A DNA stretch of 64,000 nt from Certhia americana (lineage: Eukaryota; Chordata; Aves; Passeriformes; Certhiidae), in the NCBI GenBank assembly GCA_018697195.1, contig CM031858.1, positions 80,979,133-81,043,132 of the forward strand, in the 5' to 3' direction. Made by a program: the position numbers and the translations under genes. The notes beneath the pieces were generated by a model. That model was not told the DNA's origin. It searched no databases and saw only the letters and a list, made by a program, of their open reading frames with translations. Below are positions 34,976 to 47,270 of the stretch, one piece after another (within the stretch, counting starts at the first letter, position 1; every line of letters starts with the position of its first letter).

Positions 34976-36046
34976 ATGAGACAACCATGAAAATCCAGCT
35001 TGGAACAATTCAGGGCACCACAGCTCAGCTGAGTGCACTCCGATGTAGTGGGGGTTTCCTGTGTTGCTTCCATGTTACCTTCATTGGACATTGGACATTG
35101 TTCCATAAATCTGCTTGCAATTTCTCTGTTGAAACTTCTATAGCTTTCAGGCTCTCCAAGCAGGCCCTTCTCTGACATCTGATGTATAATATACTGACAA
35201 CAGATAATATCCTCTTGGTACAAGTACTGCTTGTCAGAAATTTTTAACTTCTCACATATTTGACCACAGGATGGGACTTTATTTTATAGTGAGCTCAAGA
35301 AAATATTTTGGTCCAAATTATTCAATTTGTGAGACTCATCTAGTTAGGGTCAGTTGACATTCCTGTTTTCTATGTATTATAGAAATTACTTTACTCAGTT
35401 CTAGGTGTGGGTCTGATGACTTTTCCACTACAAGCTGCTGTCAGCCACCTGAGTCAAAGCCATAAGAAACCTATGGGGAAGGAAACTGATTCTCCCCAGT
35501 CACCATCAAAAGATGGTTGTTTCCTGATAAGATTTGGGTATGTTTTGTGTAATTAGCACCACTCAGTAAGTTCTATTCAAGGACCTCTGCCTCAGCAGAG
35601 AGGTTGCTGTGGTCTGGTCTCTTGTGCAGCTGGGGGGTTCACTGCCACCTTCAATCCTGACTGAAACAATCATTTCAGAGCTTCTTCAGAAATAAAAATG
35701 TCTTAAACCTAATGCTTTTTGGTTATAAAAACCCCACAAACATCAGAAATACTGACTTTACATTATTAGGGGATTGTATTTTAAAAAAAATTAGTCAGGT
35801 TCCTCATAAAGTCAGTCCTAAACTTGGCTATATAACCAGCATACAAGGATATAACTTTGTTTACTATTGCTAAAAAAATAAATTTTGAAATATTTAAAAG
35901 ATTTAGTTCTAGTTCTCGGAGAACAGTTTCTGGTCTCTCAAATATTATTTCCATTTTATATCATCATCTTAATGTCTATTTACACCACCTGGCTTGGAAT
36001 CCGTAAATAAAAACCTCTCTTTCAAGGCAAAGTTCTTTTCTAAAGG

Positions 36047-36063
36047 AAAAAAAAAAAAAAAAA
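36047..36063. repeat. A homopolymer (17 nt)
   Basis: Uninterrupted A-run; a retroposon tail is possible but no body was identified. Confidence 0.9.
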
Positions 36064-36266
36064 GCAGAAACAAATCTAAGCCCCAAACCCAACTCTGTTA
36101 ACATTACAATTGTTGGTTTTTTGAAATAAGAAAAGCCAAAACATTGAAATTAAATATTAAATCTTGCATGCAGAGGTAAAGTGAAAATAAAATTAACAGA
36201 ATGTTATAAGAGTGCTATTAAAGCATTGTGCATTGTCATTCATATTTAGTATTTAAATTCATGGTT

Positions 36267-36283
36267 TGTGTGTGTGTGTGTGT
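36267..36283. repeat. TG dinucleotide repeat (about 8 units)
   Basis: Short pure TG tract. Confidence 0.95.
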
Positions 36284-38460
36284 AGGCATATTTGGTACAT
36301 GAGTATTTATTTCAACATATGGCTTAGCATAATTCTGATACTGGTAATGAACCAATCCAATTTGATCTTAGAGCATGTTATCTACAGATTCATGATAACA
36401 TCACAGATTGAAATCTGGACCATTAAGATTTCAAAGACCAGTTCTAGAACAAGGAAATAATGGACACAGCACTTAATATAACCTTCAAACCCGCTGCTAT
36501 GCCCCAGGCCTGCTGGCACAGGTCACATTCCAGCAGGAAGATTCTTCAACATCCTGGTGTCCCTTCCAAACAAGGACCACAAAAAAGGCAGAGGAAATCC
36601 ACCAGCAGTTTCTGAACAATTTCTGATGGTATCAATAAGAAGAGGAGGGAGGCAGGGCACACCAGAAAATGCCTTTGCTTGACAAAGAAGACAGCCTCAG
36701 TTTCTCTTGCTCATTTATTCTCCATAAATTAAAATTCCTGGTTATTGCAAGGTATCACATGCAAAACAGGGCAATTATGATCTCTAGCTTCTACCCTGCA
36801 CTCAAAACAGTTCAAACATTTCTTGACAGTAATTAAGTAAATGAAGTTCTGGAGGCTCTGATATAATTGTGAAAAGACAGAGTTCTTGGATTTCTTTTGT
36901 AATTAAATATTTTTTCATCACTTTGCAAAAGTCTCACAGCATTTGCACAGAAATAGATTTTAGTAACTGCTCTGAACACACACTTTGAAGAATTAACTAC
37001 TGTGTAAAAGATAATAATTTCTATTTTCAGAAAGAAATCTACATGGTTTTTAACTGAAAGATCCATCTGAGCAGGCTGCCTGTTTGCTGTCTCTTTTGGT
37101 ATAATCATGTGGGACAGCTGGGAGAAGTCACTCACTTCCTACCCTTACTGAATTGTCTCAGACTACTTCAAATAGATGGGGTTTTTCCTTTTCTCTTTGG
37201 TGAAGGGGAGAGTTTGGGTATTGCTAATTGCTCCATGCTGAGCTCAAACACTGCTGACCAAATTAAGTTCAGGAGTGTAGTTGCATTTTTGCTTACTAAC
37301 TTGTACCTGTCATGAAATAAGTAGAAAGCCACTGTTTCAGGCAAGTTTTTCCTCATATTTTACAATCAATTCCTCCAGGACACATTTCCTACACATACAA
37401 CAATACATAAAATATTGCCCAAATGCTCACTGGTTCTGTTGGAAAGCAGATGAAAGACTTCCCTCCAAGACATTTTACTTTATTGGAAGGAGTAGTATCG
37501 ATGGGATTTCTAGAAGAGCTAATTAACTAGAAGATTATCACGAAAATACCACTCCAGTTGCACAGTCAATAAAATGCTTTTGAGATGCTGTCTCAAGGCC
37601 AACTGCCCCAATGCAAAATATGAAACAGACATCACTTCACAGGTGGCTTTAGAGTATACAGATGTGACGGTGATAAACTGATAGTGGAACAATTGAGAAA
37701 TACAAGCCATTACAAGCTATTTTTCAAACCAACTACTAGGCTGCATGGGAATTGGTGAGTCCAAGTCTGAGGAAGACATGATTTGAAGTCTGTGTACACA
37801 TTGCTAAAAGGCAGGTGCAATTGCACCTCTCCATCACTGCTCTTAATAAATACCTAACTTAGTTTTATGAATTGACTCTGAGTACATCGTTAACCAGCAC
37901 AGGGTAAATTTATCATGGTGAGCAAGATAAACAGAGAGATCCACCATGGGGAAGAGAATGTGACAAATGGGTGTGGAGGGTGGAGAAGAATTTAAAACTA
38001 CAATGCATTTACAGTACAGGGTGTTGGGCTGCCAGGAATGCTGTATTTCAAAAAGAAAAAAAAAAAAAAAATCAGTTAAGAGCAGACAGCTGCCAGAGCC
38101 CTGTGATTTTTGAGGAGGAGTCAGAGGTACTTCTTTGAGAAAGAACATGAAATGGAAAATAAAGAAGAGAAATTGTGTTGTCTGGGAAGATAATGTGGGT
38201 GGGGGAGGTTCAGACAGGAAAATACTTGTTTATTTTCCAACCAAACAAAAAAAAACCAAAACCATGGAAATATTAGCAGTGAAATCAGAGAAAAACTCTT
38301 AAGCAGAATGTGTTAGCTGGTTAATTTGTAGCTTTATTTTGAAAATCTAGAATAAGCATGCATATCTGCTTATGCATGCATGTGTACACAGATACATGCT
38401 TATATGAGTGCACATTTTTATACATAAGTGTGTAGATTTAGGTATTTGTGTTTATACAGA

Positions 38461-38481
38461 CACACACACACACACCCCCCC
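38461..38481. repeat. CA repeat followed by C-run
   Basis: About seven CA units run into a C-run. It ends a 120-nt stretch (from 38345) of mostly alternating purine-pyrimidine with repeated GCATGCAT and TGTACA. Confidence 0.9.
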
Positions 38482-41400
38482 TTCATTTCCACACACAGCA
38501 GATGTCTGATTGCCATTTCCAGACCTGCTGCATACTTTGAGTACCAGTTGCCACCTGCTTTAAGAATAAAGTGGGATATTGAGCAGGAATTTAAGCAATT
38601 TGTTCCGTTAATCCAAGTAAAAGGAAATCAAGATAAACAATTAGTAAAACCATGCCTATTGCCCCTTTTTTATTTTCAGAGTATGGCAATGAATGTGGAC
38701 ATAAGGCTTAGTGATTTTTTCTTTTACCAAACAGCCAACAAGTTGAGCAAAAGACAAAAAATAACACAATAAGAGTAATGCAGTTGGTTTGCACCCAGAA
38801 TGTTCTGTTCTAGAAATCTCTTATCTTATACAGATGTTGAAGTTATGAAAATAGAAACATGCCATTCCATTTGCATGATAAATTTGTCAATTTTCCAAAC
38901 ACTATATATAATCTGAGGTGAAAACGTTTTACTCTTCTTTTATTTTTATTCTGTTCCCAGGTTTTGTTCTACTCAAACAATCAGAGAAACTGTAAACTGG
39001 AAAATAGCTCTGGAATGAATCACTGCAGAGAAGTTCACAATATACTACCTGAGAATTTTATCAAAGAAACTTCACTAGCCCTTTACAGCACCTATGGATT
39101 GCTTTTTCTCTCATTTTATCAACACCTTTTTCAGATTAAAAGTATTTTTTAAAGACTACCGTAAGACTGAGCCTCTGCATGTCATTATCAATTTTTGGTC
39201 AGAAGAAAAGTGCCACAATTACTTTATGATTTCTTTGTGGGCTTGGGAGACGTAAAAAAAAATGTGATGGCAGCAGAAAAATATTCCACCCAAATACCCT
39301 TTTAGTTACTTTTTCGCTTGTTTTAAAATATAAGATTAAATATGGAAGTATAGAAGGAGATAGAAGTGAACAGAAATCTGAAAATTTCTCATTTCCATTT
39401 GAAAATCCTTTTTTTTTTTGTCATGAAATTGGATATTAAAATAATCAGCATTAAACACAACCAACAAATAGTCCTCATTATGCTATATTATCTTGAAATC
39501 CCTTTTGCTAACCCTGCCTTTAGGAGCCTTAGATGAAAACTTGCATGTTACATAAGCATAACACTTGACACAGCCTTGCCTATAGGCACCACAAGATGGT
39601 TTACAAAATCTTAAATTATGTATATTGTAGGTTATTCACTCCATGAATAAACTATTAAATCAGTAGTTCAAACTACAGCAGTTATGCAAATCTGTGACTG
39701 CAGTCTGTGCTGTAGCACTGAGGTGGCAAGTTGAGGATGACAGGTTCATGAAGTTTTATCAAAAGCCATACATCAAATACACTAACACAAATACTTTTGA
39801 GAGTGTCTGAATGAAAAAATTTCTCAGTGCTGCAACGGTCTTGGTAGACTTCAGACCAAAGATATATTTAAAAATTACATATATTCAATGAATTATTTGC
39901 TCATGTGATTGTTGCCAAATCAGTAGAGAGAAACATCATTGCAAACTTGAATGAATATTCATATGGCACAAATAAACAATGAATACTCATCATGGCAAGC
40001 TGACAAAAATTATGCTAAAATTGGTTTGGGAACAAATTCAAATTCATAGCCTGTTGGCAAATGCTTTGCTGAAAGAAAAAGAGCTACAATTGTCATAAAA
40101 CCATTTGCATACTTCACATGTTGCACTGAATTATTTTATTTAGCCATAAGGACTCTAAGACTTTCAAGTCTGAAATAATTCCCATGGGAAATAAACAGGT
40201 TTTAGAAGATGCGCTGATTAATTGCCTTTGGTTCCCAACATTAACCCTCTTAGCAAGACAGATGAACAGGCTGGCTCTACAGATTCTCTAATTTAAACAG
40301 CATTACATATCCTTGGATAACATTACTGGGAATTACAAGATATTAATTTCCAATTCCTGTTCCAATATGGAACCTAAGCTGAACTTTCATTTTCTTTCCA
40401 CATCAGCTGATCGTTAAGGTGGAAGTTTAGCAGCCATCCTTATCCTGGCCTGGCTTTTTCATACCTTTTGGTTCAAAAGTCCCTTCATCCACTGGAGCCC
40501 ATTAACACCTGCTATGCCTCTCAGCCAGGCTCTAACTCACTCAGCACTTGTTTGGCTTTTCCATCAGCTGGCTATTATTGCAAACATACCCACTTTCTTT
40601 TTTTTTTTTTGTTTCATTGTGCCCCTTCCAGCACCAGTTTATTATCTACTCTATCAAACCATTTCACTTTAAACCGTCTACAAAGGCAGCTGCATTGTCA
40701 GATGCCCAGTTTCCCTTGGAGGGATTTTTCTTCCTGAGATAGAACTTACTGTAGGAGGCAACTGAAGATGTAGTTAGTTTCTAGAGGCCAGTAAAGTTGT
40801 GCTTTTATTAATAACACTGAATTTCTTCAGTTTTCAAATATACCACTTGCCTTACGTTGTCTGAATCACTACTGAATGAACTAGAGAAGGCAAATAATTT
40901 TTTGTTTGTGTGTTTTTAGACTAAAAGCAATTTTTAACCCACAAGAAGTGTGGGTAACAAAGATGCAAATGTATCTGTTTAGCCATCCTTGGGGCCTGAT
41001 AACTGATGACAGTGTTGTGCTTTATTATATAAGCTGAATGGTATCTACTCATCATACCCCTGGAAATCCTACCCACAATGTCACTGTTCAATAAGGGATT
41101 GTACTCTACACTTATCTAAGAGACCATTTTTGAGAAAAATTTTCAAGTATCCACAGCCATCATATAGTGAAAATCTGTTTCTTTTATCAAGCCAATAATT
41201 TTGCAAATAAAAGCAAGAGGCTGAAACACTGAACTCTATTATAATGACTTCACTTACAAGATTTCCATAAACTCAGGAAAGCTCCAACTAATTACCACAG
41301 CCTCACAATGTGGAGATGAAGGCTGCTTGGAGGAAGAGCTTTTTAGAAAGGCAGTGTGGAATGAAGGCAGGAGTTGAAAACCAGTCATGAAACCAATACT

Positions 41401-42795
41401 TCAAGCCTAATTAGAGCAAGAAAATTTTGTCTGTAAAAAATCAACCCCACTACGGATACATTGAGCAGTAGCTGGGGGAATACTCCCAATACAACTATGA
41501 CAGTTAAAATCTTATAGGCATTTGAAAAAACAACACAAAGTTGATTGAATACTCACTAATCTTCACAAAACTTGACCCTTCTCTGTCTTCTTGACTCTGC
41601 CTTGACTGGGATTGCAGCTCTATTCCCATCTTTGTGTTGTCTCCATTCACAAATGTGAGCAGTGGAGTATTGTAATGAACCTGGGCTTTTCTGAGTTTAA
41701 AAGCTGCTTGGGGAATTCACTGCAGGAAAAAGTCCAGGCAAATCGTCTTCGCATTTGTACACCATCTGGAGTCCTGTCACATGCATTTTTTGAGCATAAG
41801 GTGGTAAATGCTGAAGGGCCTTTGTCCCATTCAATTTACATGTCCTTACTCTGTAAGTGTCTCTGGGCAGCATTGCTTCCAAGAAACATATCTGGAGGTC
41901 TCTGGCGTTTCTCTTAGCCACATTCATCCCACTGTCTCTCCCCAACTTTGCCCTCTCATTGAAGGATAATTAAGGAGTGCACTTGCTCTTTCACAGCATT
42001 GCACCCAGATCATGATCAGCCCCACAACTCAGTGACCTATTCCAACTGAGTCATGACAAGGCCTTCTCATTTTCTCTCTGAAAGAAATCCAACAGCGCCA
42101 TTTAAGATTAAAAAACTGTTACACTGTCAAATTGAAGTCCTTACATATTTGCATTACCTAGAGTCTAATCTGTGCAGTAGCCTATTGTGAACTTCATGAT
42201 CTCTGCTTTGACATCAGTAGGTTCTGGATTTCTAATTTCAAAGCTACAGCTGTTGCTAAAATCCTGTCAGGCAAAACCAGCCACCTTCACTCCCCCCTCT
42301 TTCAGGAATTTGGAAGTGACATTGTGAAATGGATTTGTCTGATGTGATTCTCACGCCTGCATGTGGGCTGAACCCTTGCAGTGCTTGTGCTTCTCATATG
42401 CCCTGGTGCCATCCTTGGGTGGTGATAGTCACTAGGGTGCCAGCATAAACTTCTTTTTTTGCTCTTTGGTACTGTTGCCAACATTGTGTAATATGTTCCT
42501 TAGCCTTAAGCCAGTCACAAATTATTTGTTTTCATCTCCTTTGGTACCCCCTGTAAACACAGATAATACCAGTCCCATGTCAGTACAACAGATACCTAGT
42601 TAACTGAAAACTAGTAAAAGCATCAGAATTAAAAACTCAAGGCACCCTCTGTGTCATTTGTGTTGGCAGGCACTGCTTGCAGACCCCAAGCAAGGAGCTG
42701 CTTTCAGTCTCCCAGTTTCCTCCTGGCTTCTGGAGGGATTTCATTTTCTTCAGATTTTAAGTGCTTATTCATGCTTTCCAAGTGTTCGGTTTGGA

Positions 42796-42926
42796 TTTTT
42801 TTGTGTGTGTTGTTGTTTTTTGGGGGGGTTTTGTTTGTTTGTTTGTTTGTGGGTTTTGGTTTTGTTTTTTTTTTTTTTTGGTTTTGTCTTTTTGGGGTTT
42901 TTTGTGGTGTTGTTTTGGGGTTTTTT
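42796..42926. repeat. T/G-only low-complexity tract with G-runs
   Basis: About 130 nt made of T and G with a single C, including GTTT tandem units (42832-42850), a G7 run and two G4 runs. The long open frames across it are products of composition. Confidence 0.92.
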
Positions 42927-45584
42927 CCCCCTAGTTGCACACTAGGTTCAGTGATCACCAGAGAGATCTGAGAGGTGAGCTGCCTGAAAAGTTTCAGTTG
43001 CACCCGAGCATTACACAGAGGAGCCATCCACCACTACCAGGCCAGGCATGTTTACCACTTGCTCCCCTGCTGATGGGACCACGATTATAATGGACACTTT
43101 TTTTTTTTGTGCTGCAAATACACCAAAGGATTTGCGTGAAAGTTTCCAGTCTCCCTTTTTTTCCAGCAGGGCAAACTTAGCAATATGACGCTGATAAAAT
43201 CCCATTTATTTCCATTTAAAGAAGCTGCTAGCTTCTTTTAGAAACTCTTTTCCCTTACATTTGCAGCTGCATTCCCCTTTCTTGTCAATGGAGATAGATC
43301 CTGTGCACAGGAGCTTGAAGTTGCTGATGTCTTGAAAAGTAGAACAGCCTCTCCTCTTGATATCTGATGGAAAGAAGAGATAAACAAAACAGACCCATGA
43401 AGCACACCTTGTATAAAAGTATGTGTGGATATTCTTCATATTCTTCCTTTATGCTCTGTTCTTTTATAAAGCCAAGTCATTCAAAAGTGAGGAAGATTAG
43501 ATCATGCAGGAATTGAAAGTTTAATTTAATTTCCCCTATTTTCTGGACAGGAATAAAAGCCAGTGTTTTACTAGTAAAATAAAAATTTGAACTGAAATTT
43601 GAACTTACTGCTGACCCTTACTGCTGTCAGTCAGATCCTGAGACATGGGTTGAACACAGGCATCACAAAACAAGGATGTTGCAGATCAGCTGATCCTGTA
43701 ATCCAAGACACCTGCATCTACAGAGGGCTGCAAGGATCTCTGAACTGTCTTGTTGCATGATTTAGGCCTGACCTGACACAAATGCATGTCAGATTCACAA
43801 GAATTTTGGATGCTGACTAGGGTAGGAGAGTAGATTTATAGCACAAAGTTCCATCAAAACATTTCTTATTGTTGTGACTTCATGTGGAAGTAGTATGTTT
43901 GGTGAGTTTTCAGTCACTCCCTTTTAATTTGGAGTTTTGTCACTAGAAATAGCTATTGGCAACATTACTGTGCAGAAACTTTTAAAGACCACATCAAGAA
44001 CTTCTCACAGTACAGTATCTGTGTCAAATAAGAGGGACACAGAAGAGGAGGAACACCAAAACAGAGAAACATAAAAAACCAACCAACCAACCAAAAAACC
44101 AAACCCACCCCGAAAACCTCTTTCATACAGTGGCTAAAAGTGCCATCTTATAACTTATCTTACCTTGTTAATATGACAGTAGGTGTCATCTAGAATCATA
44201 AAGAAAATAGCAATAAATCCCAATAACTTCCAACAATTTGGCTATTGAAAGCCTGGGTTTTCTACCAGGGTAAAAAGTTCAAAAAGTTGGTGTATTCATA
44301 AAAAACCATAGACATTGTAACACCCTGGTGTTTCACTTCTGTTTTGTAATTATAAAATATTTTCCAGTCATTAGATTGAGGACTTCATGTGTGCTACTGG
44401 AGATTTTACTGGTCATGGTTCACTGTCTGTCAGTAGTTTGAAGCTCAGCTCTGGGTCCTCAAGCTGGTCTAATATAACAGCAGAAGAAAAATTGCTCCCT
44501 CCAGTGCCAGGCAATGACAAGAAAGAACAATAGTTGGCAGACATGACCAGTGGAGAGACAGATTTAAGAAAATTTTTACATGCAGGAAGCTCATGAATAT
44601 AACTACTTTCTTTTGTGAGCCAAAAGCTGTGTATTGAAGGACATGAACACACCAGCCTTTCCTGATTTTCACAGTTATGGAAGCAGAAGTAAAAGCACTT
44701 GCTTTTATGGAAATTACCTTCCATTGCCCCCCATTTGAAGTCTTTGCCCATGTAGAAAGTGGCAGAAATACACAGTGAATTAATTCTCTTCTTCTATGTG
44801 GTCAAGACCAACGCAAGTCATACTGTGATTAACAAATTATATATAGAATGAATCTCTTCCTGTGTTCAGGGATTAGCTGACAAGTGTTCCTCTTGATATT
44901 ACCCTAACTGGTAATGTTATGTCTGAGCTGGATGACCTACTTAACTCTGTGTCACTCACAATGATTTCCATGAATTTGGAATATTCAAGACAATTTCTAT
45001 TTTTTGTTAACACTTTGTTGATTATGCAATAAATGAAGTGTCTCTTTGCCTGCATTTTATAAACTAGTGGTAATGAGATCTCCTAATTACCTTTACTACA
45101 TTATATATTAAAAACATATAAAATGCCCGATGGGTGCAGATTAACAATCTCACAGAGGTGGCATATGACTGCCACTATCTACAGCCCACCCTCCTCATGC
45201 CTCTCCATCCACCGGTGAGAACTGGGTCAGACATGCCAGAGGGTGTGCAGCCCTGCTTGTTCTGTTTGACATGTGTGTGTGAACCTGCAGACCCTGAATT
45301 TGACTACTGCCCCCCTCACTGGACCCGCTGACCATGTCTGCCTCCAGGATATTCCCCAGCAAAGAGCACCAGGTGCTCACCACCCACAGCCCAGAGAGGG
45401 GTTTTCATTTCTCCATTTTAATTCGGTTTCCTACCAGTTTCCTTGAGCATATCCAGTGCCATCCCACTCCATGGGATCCAGTTAACTGCCCAGTCACATA
45501 TTTAGTTTGTCATTTGTAAACCTCAGTTTTATGTCCCATCCATCTCCTCCTCTAATCACACAAGAACCACAGCCTCTTTAGTCA

Positions 45585-45800
45585 TTCTTTATGAAGTAAC
45601 CCCTATATCCCTTTGATCGCTGCAGTTTTTCTTCTCTGTACCTTCTCTAAGACCACCAAGCTCTTTTTGAAATGTGTCATTCCCAATACTTCTCCTGATG
45701 ATGCCCAGAGCCTCACTGACTTTTCTAGCTACCATTGCACATCAGGTCATTCAGTATGGAAGACAGGCAACAATGGCTCCAAAATATCTTAATTGAATTA
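45585..45800 (-). mobile_element. Ancient CR1-like LINE fragment (sense on minus strand)
   Basis: Read on +, the order ATCCCTTTGATCGCTGCAG, TTCTCTGTACCTTCTC, CCTGATGATGCCCAGAGCC, CTAGCTACCATTGCACATCA, then ACAATGGCTCCAAAATATCTT follows the antisense of old amniote CR1 3' regions. Diverged; edges approximate. Confidence 0.65.
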
Positions 45801-46961
45801 TAGCTTTCTGTCCTGAGTTACAACAGTATTTTAGGTTCCCTTATCATATCTTCTCTTAATACTCTTTCCAGTAATAGCCATGACCATTTGCAGCTCCTTT
45901 CACATAGGCAGCAGCTCCAACTCTGATGATCTGCTACCCTTCTCAAGCCAACTGGTTCTGTTTCAGTTATGTTCCTTTTGAAATGAACTAATAGAGTCTG
46001 ATTGGGCTACCCAAGGCAAGGAGAGCAAGATGTGGCATTTCTGAAATACTTTTTATGTCACACTGTGGCATTTCTGATTTTTTTTTTTATTGCACTCTTC
46101 ATTTTCCTTTGCATACTCTAACATCCCAGTCTAAAATTTTATTTGGTATTGAAATTATGTATTGTTTGGTGTAAAAAGTACGGCTTTTATAGTTCAAAAC
46201 TACTTCCATTTTTTAAGAAATTTTGGCATATCCGGAAACAATGGAGAATTGTCTTATTTAGGTGTCACCAAATGATAACTTTTTAATAGAGTTTGAAGTT
46301 CTTCACAAGTATTTCTAAAGTATGGAACAGTGTGCTGTGCTCTTTTACTCATTCACATTCCTCTTCCAAGCCAATCAAGACCCCAAGCAGGTCTATCAGG
46401 ACAAGCTGCACACATGTTCATGTATTTCTACCTTGTTCTTTACTAGTGAAAGTGGTTTTGTAGATGGTATGGCTTCTTGAAAACCCTATACCACTTATCA
46501 CAGCATGTATCTCTTGAAATACTTATGTGTTGGAACAAGTACATGAAATTTATGAGTAGGTTTCAATAAATATTGCCCAAGAAGCTCCAGCCTGGCCCAG
46601 CTACAACGTGTATATCAAGACAGAGTATGAATACACAAAAGTGATTTTAAAAAAGGCAAGTCTGCCTAGAAGCAACTTTTTATCTAAGAAAGTAAGATAT
46701 ATTTTTAAGGGCTAGGGATCCACAGACATTTTTGGAAGATGGAATTAAAAAGGAATTAAAAATGGAATTAAAACAAAGCACACAGAAAAATGTCAGGAGA
46801 AGGAGAGAGAGGAGAATTTATCTGAGTCTTAGAAATCATGGTCTGTAGAACTTTAACTATTGTTTTCCAAGGAATTTTAAAAGCAATAAAAGCACTTATA
46901 AATGGTGACCTGAAAAGCAGAAAAGCACACCAAAGTTGCTTGGGGTTTTGCTGGAGTTTTT

Positions 46962-47008
46962 TTGGTTGGTTGGTTGGTTGGTTGGTTGGTTGATTGGTTG
47001 GTTGGTTT
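46962..47008. repeat. TTGG tetranucleotide repeat (about 11 units)
   Basis: Tandem TTGG with one TTGA variant. Produces artefactual Trp/Leu/Val and Pro/Thr/Asn open frames. Confidence 0.97.
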
Positions 47009-47237
47009 TGGGGTTTTTTTTGTTCTCCTGTCAAGCTCTGTAATTTCTTATTGTGTATGTATGGTATATCACCTATTTGTGTACTATATATTGTTTATTA
47101 GCATAAATATATTATATATTCAAAATATAAATTTCATAAAAGCTAAAATATATATGCAAAGTCATCCTTTAGACAGCAGTTTTGCAAGAGGTACTGAGAA
47201 AGAGAGATTTTCTGTCTGCTTCAAGAGCAAATCAATC

Positions 47238-47270
47238 ACATCACAACACATCACATCACATCACATCACA
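47238..47270. repeat. CACAT pentanucleotide repeat
   Basis: About six CACAT/CACAA units in tandem. Confidence 0.93.

Larger units (their letters stand above)
33270..45580. other. Intergenic, no gene seen
   Basis: AT-rich unique sequence with microsatellites and homopolymers. Several blocks (for example 39930-40330) are dense in TAAT-core, octamer-like and bZIP-like motifs and could be regulatory, but nothing proves it. Four AACC units occur at 44077-44092. Confidence 0.65.

Noticed and set aside
34763..35223. Minus-strand frames with poly-Leu or Ser-Cys runs
   Set aside because: Produced by the AGCAGG hexanucleotide repeat; no signal of coding on either side.
42651..43027. Overlapping open frames of about 95-107 codons on both strands
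   Set aside because: They are generated by the T/G-only tract, giving Phe/Gly/Val on one strand and Lys/Pro/Thr/Asn on the other.
47238..47270. Short direct repeats considered as a CRISPR array
   Set aside because: Plain CACAT tandem repeat with no spacers, in vertebrate DNA.
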